A DNA stretch of 64,000 nt. It comes from Streptomyces sp. TBY4. Lineage in GTDB: Bacteria > Actinomycetota > Actinomycetes > Streptomycetales > Streptomycetaceae. The notes under the pieces are model-generated. The model did no database searches. It saw nothing but the letters and a program-made list of their open reading frames with translations, and was not told where the DNA came from. The stretch covers positions 620,001 to 684,000 of the forward strand of contig NZ_JANAVF010000001.1 of NCBI RefSeq assembly GCF_024213195.1. The letters run 5' to 3'. The translations under genes were made by a program, and so were the position numbers. How positions within the stretch are numbered: position 1 is the stretch's first letter; the number at the start of each line of letters is the position of its first letter. Below are positions 16,360-25,669 of this stretch, piece after piece.

Positions 16360-17909
16360 CCACGACGCCCCCGCCGGCCCCGCCGCAGATCCCGGCCGTG
16401 CAGGCTCCGCCGGAGGAGCCGCCCCCTGCGAAGAAGTTCTCCTTCCCCAGCGCGCTGACCGTCCTGGCCGTGGTCACCGTCGCCATCTGGCTGCTGGCCT
16501 TCCTCGTCCCGGCCGGCCAGTACGACCGCAACGACAGCGGCGCGCCCGTCGCCGGCACCTATCACCGGGTCGAGGGCACCCAGAGCTTCACCGATCGCCT
16601 GAACGACCTGTTCCTCTCCCCCGTCAACGGGCTCTACGGCCTCCAGGACCCCAAGACCGGCCAGGTCGGGCCCACCTTCAGCGGTGATCTGTACGGCAGC
16701 GCGGGCGTGTTCCTCTTCGTGCTCGCCATCGGTGCCTTCATCACCGTCGTGTTCGCCACCGGCGCCCTCGACCGGGGCATCGCCCGCCTCGCCCACCGGC
16801 TGCGCAACCGCGGGGCGCTGCTGATCGCCGCCGTGATGGTGGTCTTCTCGATCCTGGGCACCGTGGAGGGCTTCGCCGAGGAGACCCTCGGCTTCTACGG
16901 ACTGCTGGTCCCGATGATGCTGGCCCTCGGCTACGACCGGATGGTCGCGGTCGGTGCCAGCATCCTCGGCGCGGGCGTCGGGGTGATGTGCTCCACGGTG
17001 AACCCGTTCGCGACCGGGGTGGCCTCCTCGGCGGCCGACATCTCGCTCGGCGACGGGATCGGACTGCGCTTCCTCATGTGGATCGTGCTGACCACGGTGA
17101 CCGTCCTCTACGTGATCCGGTACGCGCGACGGGTCCAGAAGGACCCCTCCAAATCGATCTGCGGCTTCCTGCCCGGGGACCGGGAGCAGAAGGCCACCGG
17201 CGACGAAGAAGTGGAACCGGAGCTGACCGGGCTGCACAAGACCGTGCTGGTCCTGCTGGTCCTCGTCTTCGCCTTCATGATCTTCTCGGTGGTGCCCTGG
17301 TCGAGCGCGCTCACCGGAAAGGCGGACGCGACCCCGTACGCCTGGGAACTGGACTGGTCCTTCGCCCAGTTGGCGGCGCTCTTCATCTGCGCGGCCGTGC
17401 TGATCGGCCTGGTCGCCCGGATGGGCGAGGCCAAACTCAGCTCCACGATCATCCAGGGCGCCGCCGACTTCATCTCGCCGGCCCTGGTCATCATGCTGGC
17501 GCGCGGGGTCACGGTCATCATGAACAACTCGAAGATCACCGACACCGTTCTGCACTCCATCGAGGGCGTGGTGAAGGGGACTTCTTCCGGGATCTTCGCG
17601 ATCATCGTCTTCCTCGTGAACCTCCCGCTCGCCTTCCTGATCCCCTCCACCTCCGGGCACGCCACGCTCACCATGCCGATCCTGGCCCCGCTCGCCGACT
17701 TCGCGGGCGTCTCCCGCGCGCTGATGGTGACGGCCTGGCAGTCGGCGAGCGGCTGGATGAACCTCTGGGTCCCGACCACCGCCGTCACCATCGGCGGTGT
17801 CGCGCTGGCGAAGGTCGGCTACGACAAGTACCTGCGCTTCGTCTGGCCGTTGCTCGGCATCCTCTTCGTACTGATCTGCGGATTCCTTGCGCTGGGCGCC
17901 GCGATGTGA
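16356..17909 (+). CDS. YfcC family (DcuC-like) membrane carrier
   Basis: A 517-residue secondary carrier with a Pro-rich cytoplasmic N-terminus of ~28 residues followed by about 12 membrane helices. Family segments include SILGTVEGFAEETLGFYGLL, GVGVMCSTVNPFATGVASS and FLIPSTSGHATLTMPILAPL, characteristic of YfcC/DcuC-like proteins, whose substrates are thought to be dicarboxylates, amino acids or small peptides. The GTG start overlaps the stop of the M20 peptidase, with GGGAGG in front, so the two are made together. The probable job is uptake of the peptidase substrate. Confidence 0.85.
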   Translation: MTTTPPPAPPQIPAVQAPPEEPPPAKKFSFPSALTVLAVVTVAIWLLAFLVPAGQYDRNDSGAPVAGTYHRVEGTQSFTDRLNDLFLSPVNGLYGLQDPKTGQVGPTFSGDLYGSAGVFLFVLAIGAFITVVFATGALDRGIARLAHRLRNRGALLIAAVMVVFSILGTVEGFAEETLGFYGLLVPMMLALGYDRMVAVGASILGAGVGVMCSTVNPFATGVASSAADISLGDGIGLRFLMWIVLTTVTVLYVIRYARRVQKDPSKSICGFLPGDREQKATGDEEVEPELTGLHKTVLVLLVLVFAFMIFSVVPWSSALTGKADATPYAWELDWSFAQLAALFICAAVLIGLVARMGEAKLSSTIIQGAADFISPALVIMLARGVTVIMNNSKITDTVLHSIEGVVKGTSSGIFAIIVFLVNLPLAFLIPSTSGHATLTMPILAPLADFAGVSRALMVTAWQSASGWMNLWVPTTAVTIGGVALAKVGYDKYLRFVWPLLGILFVLICGFLALGAAM

Positions 17910-17923
17910 CGGCGCCCGCCCAT

Positions 17924-19003
17924 TCAGTGCCGCCGGACGACGACGAAGTCGGCCAGCGCGGTGAGCTGTTCGCGCACCTCCTCGGGCAGGAACACCGTGT
18001 CGAGGGCGCCGAGGGCGGCGTCGTACTGCCGCCTCGCCTCGGCGGCGGTCCAGGCGCGGCCCCCGGCCTCCTCGATCAGGGCGGCCCGGAGCGCGAACTC
18101 CGCTTCGTCGAAGGCCTCGTCCGGCGCGCCGCCCGCCGCACCGGCGGCGTCGGCGGCGAGGAGCGCGGCGAGGCGTTCCGCGGCCGGCCCGCCGGCTTCC
18201 AGGGCCGCGCACACCGGCAGCGACTTCTTGCGCTGCTTGAGGTCGCTCCACGCCTGTTTACCGGTCTGCTCCGGGGTGCCCCAGATGCCGAGCAGGTCGT
18301 CGACGGCCTGGAAGGCGAGGCCGAGGTGGTACCCGTAGCGCTCCAGGGCGTCGGCCGTCTCGTCGTCGGCGCCGTTGAGGACGGCGCCTATCGAGACGGC
18401 GCAGGCGAGCAGGGCACCGGTCTTGTTTCCCTCCATCTCCAGGCATTCGGCGACCGTCGCCCGGTCGCGCAGCTCGAAGGACAGGTCCTGGGCCTGGCCG
18501 TCGATCAGCTTGCGGGTCGCGGTGTTGAGCCGGCGGGTGGCGCGGCTCGCCTCCGCGGTGCCCAGGTCCAGCAGCACCTCACTGGCGAGCGCCAGCAGCG
18601 CGTCCCCGACCAGGATCGCCTGGGCCGGGCCGTGCACCTTCCAGACCGTGTCGCGGTGGCGGCGCTGCTCGTCTCCGTCCATGAAGTCGTCGTGCAGCAG
18701 CGAGAAGTTGTGCACGAGCTCGACCGCGACCGCGCCGGGCACCCCCGCCCCCGGCAGGGCGCCGGCGGCTTCGGCGGAGATCAGTGCGAGGGCGGACCGC
18801 AGGGCCTTGCCGCCGTCGCCGTCCGAGGGGTTGCCCGCGGCGTCGATCCACCCGAAGTGGTAGGCGGCGATGGTGTCCATGGGCGCCGCCAGCCGTTCGA
18901 CGGCCGTGCGCAGCATGGGCGTGGACAGCGTGCGTCCCCGCTCCAGCAGGCCGAGTACGTCAACGGCGCCGCGGGTCCTCGGCTTCACATCCAGACGGGT
19001 CAT
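17924..19003 (-). CDS. Polyprenyl diphosphate synthase (isoprenyl synthase)
   Basis: A 359-residue trans-isoprenyl diphosphate synthase that condenses isopentenyl diphosphate with allylic diphosphates. The first Asp-rich motif is DDFMD at residues 105-109, within VHNFSLLHDDFMDGDEQRR. The second is DDLLG at 235-239, with Gly in place of the last Asp, a variation found in actinobacterial members. GNKTGALL and DGQAQDLSFE are also diagnostic. Chain length cannot be fixed from sequence; C15-C20 is likely. It is the last gene of the PhzE/UbiA operon, overlapping the hydroxylase by ATGA, and presumably supplies the prenyl donor for the UbiA enzyme. GGGAGG precedes the ATG. Confidence 0.9.
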   Translation of the reverse strand: MTRLDVKPRTRGAVDVLGLLERGRTLSTPMLRTAVERLAAPMDTIAAYHFGWIDAAGNPSDGDGGKALRSALALISAEAAGALPGAGVPGAVAVELVHNFSLLHDDFMDGDEQRRHRDTVWKVHGPAQAILVGDALLALASEVLLDLGTAEASRATRRLNTATRKLIDGQAQDLSFELRDRATVAECLEMEGNKTGALLACAVSIGAVLNGADDETADALERYGYHLGLAFQAVDDLLGIWGTPEQTGKQAWSDLKQRKKSLPVCAALEAGGPAAERLAALLAADAAGAAGGAPDEAFDEAEFALRAALIEEAGGRAWTAAEARRQYDAALGALDTVFLPEEVREQLTALADFVVVRRH

Positions 19004-20208
19004 GCTGTTTCCTCCCGGAGGGGCCCGGCGCCGTGCAGCCAGGCCATGTGCTCGTACAGGTCGTCCTCGCCCAGGGACCGCAGCATCGCGTTGCGCGCGC
19101 GGGCGGCCTCTCCGGCGGGGTGGTAGAGCTGTTCTCCCATCTCCCTGGCCAGGAGCTGGGTGCGGGCGGTGCGTTCGCGCCGTTCGGCGTTGTACTTCTC
19201 CAGCCGTGCGGGCGCCTCGCCCGCGGTGGCACCGCCGAGGAGTTCGCCCAGCACCACGGCGTCCTCCAGGCTCTGGCAGGCGCCCTGGGCGGCGTACTGG
19301 AGCATCGGGTGGGCCGCGTCGCCCAGCAGGGTCACCCGCCCGTCGGTCCACACGTCCACGGGATCGCGGTCGCACAGCACCCACTCCCGCCATTCCTCGC
19401 CCAGTTCGAGGAGCCGGCGGGCCGGGCCGCGCAGTCCCCCGAAGCGTTCGCGCACGAGGTCCCGGGTGGCGGGCCGTCCCGATACGGGCTCGCGGGCGCC
19501 GTCGTCCAGGGTGGCGGCGAGGTTGAGGTACTTCCCGCCGCCGATGACGTAGTGGACGAAGTGCCAGCGGGGGCCCGCCCACAGCGTCACCGCGTTCCAC
19601 CGCAGCTCCTCGGGCACCTTCCCGATCGGTATCACCGAGCGGTAGATGGTGTGCCCGCAGACGCGGGGGGCTCCGTCGCCGACGAGCTGGGCGCGGACCG
19701 CCGAGCGCAGGCCGTCGGCTCCGACGAGGAGGTCCCCCGTGAACGTCCGGCCGTCGGCGGTGGACACGGTGACTCCCGACGGGCGCTGCGCGTACGAGCA
19801 CACGGCGACGCCGGCCAGCAGCTCGATGCCGTCGGCCGCGCGGCAGGCCGCGAGCAGCGGCTCGTAGAGGTCGGCGCGGTGCACCACCGCGTAGGGCTGG
19901 GCGAACCGGCGGCGGTAGCGCTCGGCGAGGGGCACGGTGACGACGGTCTCGCCGGTGACGCCGTCCATGAAGCGGAGTTCGGCGACGAACACCGCCCGCT
20001 CGCGCACCGCCCGGCCGACGCCCAGCCGGTCCAGGGCGTGGAAGGCGTTCGGGGCGAGCTGGATGCCCGCGCCGAACTCGGTGAAGGCCGCCGCCCGCTC
20101 CAGGACCGTGACCCGGTGTCCCCGCCGTGCGAGGGCGAGGGCGGCGGCGAGTCCGCCGATGCCCCCGCCGGCGACGAGCACGCGCGCCGGGGCCTCGTGG
20201 GCGGTCAT
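19000..20208 (-). CDS. FAD-dependent aromatic monooxygenase (salicylate-hydroxylase-like)
   Basis: A 402-residue group A flavin monooxygenase. The motifs are VLVAGGGIGGLAAALALARR (FAD Rossmann), DLLVGADGLRS near residue 167 (the DG fingerprint), and LLGDAAHPMLQYAAQGACQS near residue 300 (FAD ribityl site). The last two follow the pattern of salicylate 1-hydroxylase and 3-hydroxybenzoate 6-hydroxylase. Its start overlaps the PhzE stop (ATGA) and its stop overlaps the prenyl synthase start. In this operon the likely role is hydroxylation, perhaps oxidative decarboxylation, of a prenylated 3-hydroxyanthranilate, comparable to the ring hydroxylases of ubiquinone synthesis. The substrate is inferred only. 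Confidence 0.88.
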   Translation of the reverse strand: MTAHEAPARVLVAGGGIGGLAAALALARRGHRVTVLERAAAFTEFGAGIQLAPNAFHALDRLGVGRAVRERAVFVAELRFMDGVTGETVVTVPLAERYRRRFAQPYAVVHRADLYEPLLAACRAADGIELLAGVAVCSYAQRPSGVTVSTADGRTFTGDLLVGADGLRSAVRAQLVGDGAPRVCGHTIYRSVIPIGKVPEELRWNAVTLWAGPRWHFVHYVIGGGKYLNLAATLDDGAREPVSGRPATRDLVRERFGGLRGPARRLLELGEEWREWVLCDRDPVDVWTDGRVTLLGDAAHPMLQYAAQGACQSLEDAVVLGELLGGATAGEAPARLEKYNAERRERTARTQLLAREMGEQLYHPAGEAARARNAMLRSLGEDDLYEHMAWLHGAGPLREETA

Positions 20209-22118
20209 GTCCGCAGCACCCCGGTGAGCAGCGAACCGAGGATCCGCCGGCCTTCCCGAGTCAGGACCGATTCCGCGTGGAACTGCACGGAGGCGAAGCG
20301 GCGGCCCTCCAGGGCGTGCACCTCTCCGGTGTCCCGGTCCCGGCTCACCGCCACCCGGCCGTGGTCGGGATGGTCGAGCACGTCGGCCCCGGCGCGGGCG
20401 GCGAACGTGTTGTAGAAGCCCACCCGTTCGCGCCCGCCCAGCAGGTCGATCTCCCGCTGCACCCCCTGGTTCGGGGTCTCGCGGCGGACCAGGTCCAGGC
20501 CGAGGACCCCGCTCAGCACCTGGTGGCTCAGGCACACCCCCAGGAAGGGCCGGTCGCCCGCGAGCAGCCGGGACACCGCGGCCCTGAGGTGCGCGATCTT
20601 CGGGTGCGCGAGGTCGCGGGGGTCGCCGGGTCCGGGGCCCAGGAGCACCAGGTCGTGGGCCCCGGTGTCGTACGGCTCGTCGAACCGCCGTACGGTCACT
20701 TCGGCGCCGAGGGAGCGGATCAGCTGGGCGAGCATCGCCGTGAAGGTGTCCTCCGCGTCCACGACGAGGACCCGGCGCCCGGCCAGTTCGGCGGTGGCCC
20801 CGTTCCTGCCGTCCGGTTCGTCGAGCCAGAACCCGGCGACGTTCTCGTTGCGCAGGGCGAGCGCGGCGCGGACCTCGGGACGGTCGGCGAAGCGGCTGGG
20901 GGCGGGGCCGGCCAGGGCCGCGAGCAGACCGGCCGCCTTGGCCCGGGTCTCGCGCGCCTCGGCCTCGGGATCGGAGTGGCGGACCAGCGTGGCACCGACG
21001 CCGATGCGCAGCCTGCCGTCCGCGGCGAGGTCGGCCGTCCGGATCAGGATGGCGGAGTCGAGGCTCCGGGCGCCCGAGGCGTCCCTCCCGATGAGGGCGG
21101 CGACGCCGCTGTAGTAGCCGCGTCCGGTGGTCTCGTGCCGGCTGATCACCCGGGCGGCGCTCTCCAGGGGCGCGCCGGTGACGGTGGGGGCGAACAGGGT
21201 CTCCCGGAGGATGTCGCGGACGTCCAGGTCGGTGGTGCCCTCGATGAGGTACTCGGTGTGCGCGAGCCGGGTCATCTCCTTGAGGTAGGGGCCGATGAGC
21301 CGCCCGCCGGACCGGCAGAGGCGGGACATCATCTTCAGTTCCTCGTCGACCACCATGTACAGCTCGTCGGCCTCCTTCCGGTCCGTCAGGAAGGACAGGA
21401 CGCCGTCGAGCGTGGGGCCGCCCGGGGGGTAGCAGTAGGTGCCGCTGATGGGGTTCATCACCGCGGTGCCGCCCCGGACGCTGATGTGGCGCTCGGGGGT
21501 GGCGCCGATGAGCATCCGGTCGCCGGTGTGCACGAGGAAGGTCCAGTAGGCCCCCGCCTCCCGTTCGAGGAGGCGGCGGAAGAAGGACAGGGCGCCGATG
21601 ACCGAGCAGTCCGGCAGCCAGGCCGTGAAGGTCCGCTTGATCACGAAGTTCGCGCCCTCGCCGGTGCCGATCTCGTCGGCGACCACCCGGCGCACGATGT
21701 CCGCGTACGCCTCGTCCGTGAGGTCGAACTCCTCCGATTCGACCTTGACGGGGTCGTCGGGCAGCCGGCGCAGGGCCTCTGCGAGCGGGAGGTCCTGCCG
21801 GCCGGTGACGGTCAGCGCGATCAGCGGCTCGCCGTCGTCGAGGGCGGCGAACCCGCGCTCGGTGATCTGCCGGTACGGGACCAGGGCGAGCACCTCGTCC
21901 CGGCCGCCGGCCGGGGCCGCCGGGTCGTCCAGCGGGAGGTCCGCCAGCGTGGCGCAGGCGGCCGTATCGCCCAGCAGCACTTCCAGGGTGCCCGGAGCCG
22001 TGGTCTCCGGGCGGTGGAGCAGGGCGAAGGCTCCGGCGGAGCCGTCCAGGACGCGGGCGAGGAGGTCCGGGGGCGCGGCCGTGTCCGGCCCGGCCGCCGC
22101 CCGGAGGTTCCCGGTCAC
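20205..22118 (-). CDS. phzE: 2-amino-2-deoxyisochorismate (ADIC) synthase PhzE
   Basis: A 637-residue fusion of a chorismate-using TrpE-like domain (about residues 60-410) and a glutamine amidotransferase domain (about 430-637), the PhzE layout and length. It converts chorismate plus glutamine-derived ammonia to ADIC without eliminating pyruvate. PhzE-specific segments are [49 protein letters not shown] and [11 protein letters not shown]. The amidotransferase has [10 protein letters not shown] (nucleophile Cys about 528), PNQGVQ and VQFHAES. The GTG start overlaps the phzD stop. No phzA/B, phzF or phzG is present, so the product goes to 3-hydroxyanthranilate rather than phenazine, as far as this window shows. 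Confidence 0.93.
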   Translation of the reverse strand: MTGNLRAAAGPDTAAPPDLLARVLDGSAGAFALLHRPETTAPGTLEVLLGDTAACATLADLPLDDPAAPAGGRDEVLALVPYRQITERGFAALDDGEPLIALTVTGRQDLPLAEALRRLPDDPVKVESEEFDLTDEAYADIVRRVVADEIGTGEGANFVIKRTFTAWLPDCSVIGALSFFRRLLEREAGAYWTFLVHTGDRMLIGATPERHISVRGGTAVMNPISGTYCYPPGGPTLDGVLSFLTDRKEADELYMVVDEELKMMSRLCRSGGRLIGPYLKEMTRLAHTEYLIEGTTDLDVRDILRETLFAPTVTGAPLESAARVISRHETTGRGYYSGVAALIGRDASGARSLDSAILIRTADLAADGRLRIGVGATLVRHSDPEAEARETRAKAAGLLAALAGPAPSRFADRPEVRAALALRNENVAGFWLDEPDGRNGATAELAGRRVLVVDAEDTFTAMLAQLIRSLGAEVTVRRFDEPYDTGAHDLVLLGPGPGDPRDLAHPKIAHLRAAVSRLLAGDRPFLGVCLSHQVLSGVLGLDLVRRETPNQGVQREIDLLGGRERVGFYNTFAARAGADVLDHPDHGRVAVSRDRDTGEVHALEGRRFASVQFHAESVLTREGRRILGSLLTGVLRT

Positions 22119-22777
22119 CGCGGTTCCCCCGCCGGTACGGCGTCCAGTGCCCGGCACACGGCGGCCGTGGTGACCACGGCGGCGCACCGCTCGGCCGCGT
22201 ACTCCAGGGCGCGGTGGTGGTGGGAGGCGGAGAAGTCGGCGACGGCGTCGCCCACCAGGAACGGCTGGATGTCGCGCGTGAACGCGTCCACCGCCGTCAT
22301 CAGGACCCCCACGTTCGCGTACACCCCGCAGATGACGAGCTGGTCGCGGCCTTCGGACCGCATCCGTTCCAGCAGGTCCGAGTTGTAGAAGGCGCTGTAC
22401 CGCCATTTCACGAACACCCAGTCGTCGGGGCCCGGTTCGAGTCCCGCGACGACCTGGCGGTGCTCCGGTGACGTGCTCATCCCGGGGCCCCAGAAGTCCG
22501 CGAGCAGGCCCCGCTCCACGAGGGTCATCCCGCCGGGCTGGGCCGTGTAGGCGATGGGGATGCCGAGTGCGGCGCAGCGCCGGCGCAGCAGGGCCGCGTT
22601 GCCCACGAGGGGGTCCCGGGGCGAGGTCCCCGGGGCGAACGGCTGGAGGAAGTACTCCTGCATGTCGTGGACGAGCAGCACGGCGCGCCGCGGGTCCACC
22701 CGCCAGCCGACCGCCGCGGGAGGAAGCTCCTCGGGCAGGGGCATCGGATAGGGATCGATGGAAGGCAGTCCTGCCAT
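22115..22777 (-). CDS. phzD: Isochorismatase-type hydrolase PhzD (ADIC to DHHA)
   Basis: A 220-residue PhzD, which removes pyruvate from ADIC to give trans-2,3-dihydro-3-hydroxyanthranilic acid. The catalytic Asp falls exactly at residue 38 ([10 protein letters not shown]) as in Pseudomonas PhzD. The paired Lys is at 124 in [18 protein letters not shown] shows Gly where many isochorismatase-fold enzymes carry Cys, which is the PhzD pattern. ATG 22777 follows GAAAGGACAG; a longer frame back to 22831 lacks family similarity. It overlaps phzE by GTGA and follows the dehydrogenase gene after 85 bases. Confidence 0.93.
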   Translation of the reverse strand: MAGLPSIDPYPMPLPEELPPAAVGWRVDPRRAVLLVHDMQEYFLQPFAPGTSPRDPLVGNAALLRRRCAALGIPIAYTAQPGGMTLVERGLLADFWGPGMSTSPEHRQVVAGLEPGPDDWVFVKWRYSAFYNSDLLERMRSEGRDQLVICGVYANVGVLMTAVDAFTRDIQPFLVGDAVADFSASHHHRALEYAAERCAAVVTTAAVCRALDAVPAGEPR

Positions 22778-22862
22778 GCGGTGGTCTGTCCTTTCGGGAT
22801 GCGGTCGGTGGACGGGCGTGGGCATGGACACCGGGCACGGGCGCCGGGCACGGGCGGCGGGG

Positions 22863-23645
22863 CTACACCCCGAGGGTCGCCCCGCCGTCGACGGTCAGGC
22901 CCTGCAGGGTGATGTGCCCTGCCTCGTCCGACAGCAGGAAGCGGATGGCCTGGGCGACGTCGTCCGGGCTCGCCACCTTTCCCAGCGGGATGCCGGTCCG
23001 GTAGGCGTCCGGATCACCCGCCACCGAGGCGGTGACCGCGCTGCCGTCGGCGTGCATGCCGTGCAGCATGTGGGTGTCCGTCGATCCGGGGGCGACCACG
23101 TTGCAGCGGACGCCGTACCGGGCGACCTCCAGGCCCATGCACTTGGTGAAGGCGATCGCCGCCGCCTTGGACGCGGCGTAGGCGGCCATGTGCGAGCGCG
23201 CGGTGCCGGCGGCGTTCGAGGCGACGGTGACGATCGAGCCCCTGCGGCGCTCCACCATGCGTCTGACCACCGCGCGGGAGACGAAGAAGACCCCGTTGGT
23301 GTTGACCCCGAAGGTGAGGTACCACTCCTGGTCGGTGAGGTCCGTGGCCTCGCCGAGGTGGAGCACGCCGGCGGCGTTCACCAGGTAGTCGATGGGCCCC
23401 AGTTGCTCCTCCACCGCCTCCACGACGGCCTCGACGTCGGCGCTCGACGCCACGTCCGCCGGGTGGCCCCGTACGGGCAGGCCTTCGGCGGTGAGCTTGC
23501 CGACCGTTTCCCACAGCTGCCCGTTGTCGAGGTCCACGGCGGCCACCACCGTGCCCTGTTCGGCGAGCAGCCGGACCGCGGCCGAACCGATGCCCCCGGC
23601 CGCCCCGGTGACCAGGGCGACCTTTCCGGCCATCCCGTCACTCAT
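22863..23645 (-). CDS. SDR dehydrogenase, EntA/DhbA-like (DHHA to 3-hydroxyanthranilate)
   Basis: A 260-residue short-chain dehydrogenase. The NAD-binding TGAAGGIG is at residues 13-20, NAAG near 90, catalytic Ser in [10 protein letters not shown] and YAASK as the YxxxK pair. The C-terminal [15 protein letters not shown] and the [15 protein letters not shown] region resemble 2,3-dihydro-2,3-dihydroxybenzoate dehydrogenase (EntA/DhbA). Next to PhzE and PhzD, the logical reaction is NAD-dependent aromatisation of DHHA to 3-hydroxyanthranilate, a route known from several actinomycete pathways. No isochorismate synthase is present, which argues against dihydroxybenzoate. Start and upstream stop overlap (ATGA). 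Confidence 0.88.
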   Translation of the reverse strand: MSDGMAGKVALVTGAAGGIGSAAVRLLAEQGTVVAAVDLDNGQLWETVGKLTAEGLPVRGHPADVASSADVEAVVEAVEEQLGPIDYLVNAAGVLHLGEATDLTDQEWYLTFGVNTNGVFFVSRAVVRRMVERRRGSIVTVASNAAGTARSHMAAYAASKAAAIAFTKCMGLEVARYGVRCNVVAPGSTDTHMLHGMHADGSAVTASVAGDPDAYRTGIPLGKVASPDDVAQAIRFLLSDEAGHITLQGLTVDGGATLGV

Positions 23646-24112
23646 TGCGAGGCCATCGTCGGTACGGGCCGCAGGGCGGACCCGTCGGCGAACTCTTCCG
23701 CGGAGCGGGCCCTCGCCTGCACCGCGATCTGCCCGTCGGCGTCCCGCAGGGCCGCGATCTTCAGCTGGCGGACGAGCATGAAGAGGCCGTAGGTCACGAT
23801 CAGAGCGATGGCCGGAGCCCCGACGATGTACGCCCACACGTGCCGGATGCCGTACCGCCGGCCCTCCACGATCATGTAGGCGCCGACGGCCGCCCAGACC
23901 AGCACCAGGTCCATGTAGACGAACTGGGACGCCAGGTTGGTCGTCGAGTCGCGGAGGAAGTTCTCCACCACTCCGGCCGCACCGGCGTCGGCGTTCTGCA
24001 CCACGAAGGCGACGGCCATGGTCCCCATGACGACCAAACCGATCAGGGCCGAAGCCCCGTACAGGAAGCACAGCGCGCGGTCCTTTCCGCGCACCTCGCT
24101 CAAACGGGTCAC
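23642..24112 (-). CDS. DUF2834 small membrane protein in the PhzE/UbiA operon
   Basis: A 156-residue membrane protein with three hydrophobic helices (about residues 16-38, 63-85 and 94-115). The VWAAVGAYMIVEGRRYGIRH segment followed by HVWAYIVGAPAIALIVTYGL is the signature of DUF2834, a family of unknown function. GTG 24112 has GGGAGG just upstream, and the stop overlaps the dehydrogenase start by 4 bases, so it is made as part of the pathway. It could be a scaffold or cofactor for the membrane-bound UbiA step, or a transport or resistance function. Nothing in its sequence decides. Confidence 0.8.
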   Translation of the reverse strand: MTRLSEVRGKDRALCFLYGASALIGLVVMGTMAVAFVVQNADAGAAGVVENFLRDSTTNLASQFVYMDLVLVWAAVGAYMIVEGRRYGIRHVWAYIVGAPAIALIVTYGLFMLVRQLKIAALRDADGQIAVQARARSAEEFADGSALRPVPTMASQ

Positions 24113-24163
24113 AACTGCCTCCCAGGCATTGGGTCCTCCCCCGGCCGACCACCGGCCGCGGGG

Positions 24164-25669
24164 TCATCGCTCGAAGCTGTAGTCGTCCAGGTCGAAGTGC
24201 CGGGCCCGCCAGGCCGCTTCGTAGGTGGAGGCGGGGCGGACGGCCGGAGCGTCTCCGTGCTCGTCGAGGTAGTAGCTGTTCGTGCCCCGGCAACTCGGGT
24301 CCAGGAAGACGGTGTTGCGCATGCGGCGCAGGTTCCTGCGGAAGGAGCGGTCGTGCTCCTCCGGGCGGACGGCCGCCTCCGTGGCCCCGCGCCGCCGGGC
24401 TTCGCCGATCACCCGCAGGGCGTGTGTCACCTGGTAATCGATCATGCCGAACCAGGATCCGCCGGTGAAGGAATAGGGGCCGACGATGAACCACAGGTTC
24501 GGGTAGCCCTTGATCGACGTGCCCTCGTACGTCTGGAACCGCTCGGTCCTCCAGAACTCCTTGAGGTCCCGACCGCCCTGCCCGTGCATCGGGAACGGGG
24601 GCAGGTTGTCGAGCACGTGGAATCCGGTGGCCAGGATCAGTACGTCGAGGTCCTGTTCCGCGCCGTCCGCGGTGCGGATGCCGGACGGGGTGATCTCCTC
24701 GATGGGTTCCGTGACCAGCTCGACGTCGTCACGGGTGAAGGCCCGCCAGTAGCCCTTGCTCAGCGACGGCCGCTTGCAGCCCACCCGGTAGGAGGGGGTC
24801 AGCTTGGCCATCAGCGTGCGGTCGCCCTTGACCTGGCGCCGCAGGTAGAACTTGGACGCGGCTTCCCCGGCCTTCGCCAGGAAGGGGAACCGCCGGTAGT
24901 GGACCATGGCGATCACGAAGCTGAGCTCGGTCACGACGTCGTTAAGCATCCGGATCGCCCGCTGCGTCGCGGGGACCCTGCGGAAGAGCCGGCGGACGGC
25001 CTCCGGGACCGCGAAGTCCGGCTTCGGGAGCAGCCAGGTGGGGGTCCGCTGGTAGACGTGGAGCTGCTCGGTCCGCCCGGCGATCTCCGGGACGATCTGG
25101 ACCGCCGAGGCCCCGGTGCCGATGACTCCCACCCGCTTCCCGTCCAGGTCCAGGGACTGGTCCCACTCGGCCGTGTGCACGAGGTCGCCCTTGAAGGTGT
25201 CGAGGCCGGCGATGGCGGGCGTCTTGGGCTTGGTCAGCCATCCGGTGGCGCAGATGACGAAGCGGGCCGTCAGCTCGGTGCCGTCACCGAGGAGCACCTG
25301 CCACAGGTGCGCAGATTCGCTGTACGAGGCCTGCTCGACACGGGAGTTGAAGCGCAGGTGGGGCCGCAGGGCGTAGGTGTCGATGCAGTGGTCGGCGTAC
25401 GCCTTCAGCTCCTCTCCCGGAGGGAAGACCCGGGACCAGGACGCGAAGGGTTCGGCGGCGAAGGAGTAGGAGAAGGCGGAGATGTCCACGGCGACGCCGG
25501 GGTACTTGTTGGCGTACCAGCTGCCGCCCACGTCGTCCCGCTCCTCCAGGACGAGGAAATCGTCGATGCCCGCCCGGCGCAGTCCGAGCGCGGCCCCGAT
25601 GCCCGAGAACCCGGCGCCGATGACGAGGACTTCGTGGTCCGGACGCGTCGTGTCGCCCACGGCGGTCAC
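24164..25669 (-). CDS. Flavin monooxygenase of Baeyer-Villiger type
   Basis: A 501-residue class B flavoprotein monooxygenase. VLVIGAGFSGIGAALGLRR near residue 14 binds FAD. The BVMO fingerprint FxGxxxHTxxW is seen as FKGDLVHTAEWD. A second nucleotide motif, RVGVIGTGASAVQIVPEIA near 190, binds NADPH. Such enzymes insert oxygen next to ketones or oxidise N or S atoms. In this operon it could act on an aminoquinone ring, on the amine, or on a prenyl side-chain ketone. The GTG start overlaps the UbiA stop (GTGA). A 51-base gap to the DUF2834 gene is one of only two non-overlapping joints in the operon. Confidence 0.88.
   Translation of the reverse strand: MTAVGDTTRPDHEVLVIGAGFSGIGAALGLRRAGIDDFLVLEERDDVGGSWYANKYPGVAVDISAFSYSFAAEPFASWSRVFPPGEELKAYADHCIDTYALRPHLRFNSRVEQASYSESAHLWQVLLGDGTELTARFVICATGWLTKPKTPAIAGLDTFKGDLVHTAEWDQSLDLDGKRVGVIGTGASAVQIVPEIAGRTEQLHVYQRTPTWLLPKPDFAVPEAVRRLFRRVPATQRAIRMLNDVVTELSFVIAMVHYRRFPFLAKAGEAASKFYLRRQVKGDRTLMAKLTPSYRVGCKRPSLSKGYWRAFTRDDVELVTEPIEEITPSGIRTADGAEQDLDVLILATGFHVLDNLPPFPMHGQGGRDLKEFWRTERFQTYEGTSIKGYPNLWFIVGPYSFTGGSWFGMIDYQVTHALRVIGEARRRGATEAAVRPEEHDRSFRRNLRRMRNTVFLDPSCRGTNSYYLDEHGDAPAVRPASTYEAAWRARHFDLDDYSFER

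Noticed and set aside
15741..18251. A long minus-strand frame opposite the M20 peptidase and YfcC-type carrier
   Set aside because: Rich in Arg, Gly, Asp and His with no recognisable motif; both plus-strand genes have strong family signatures.
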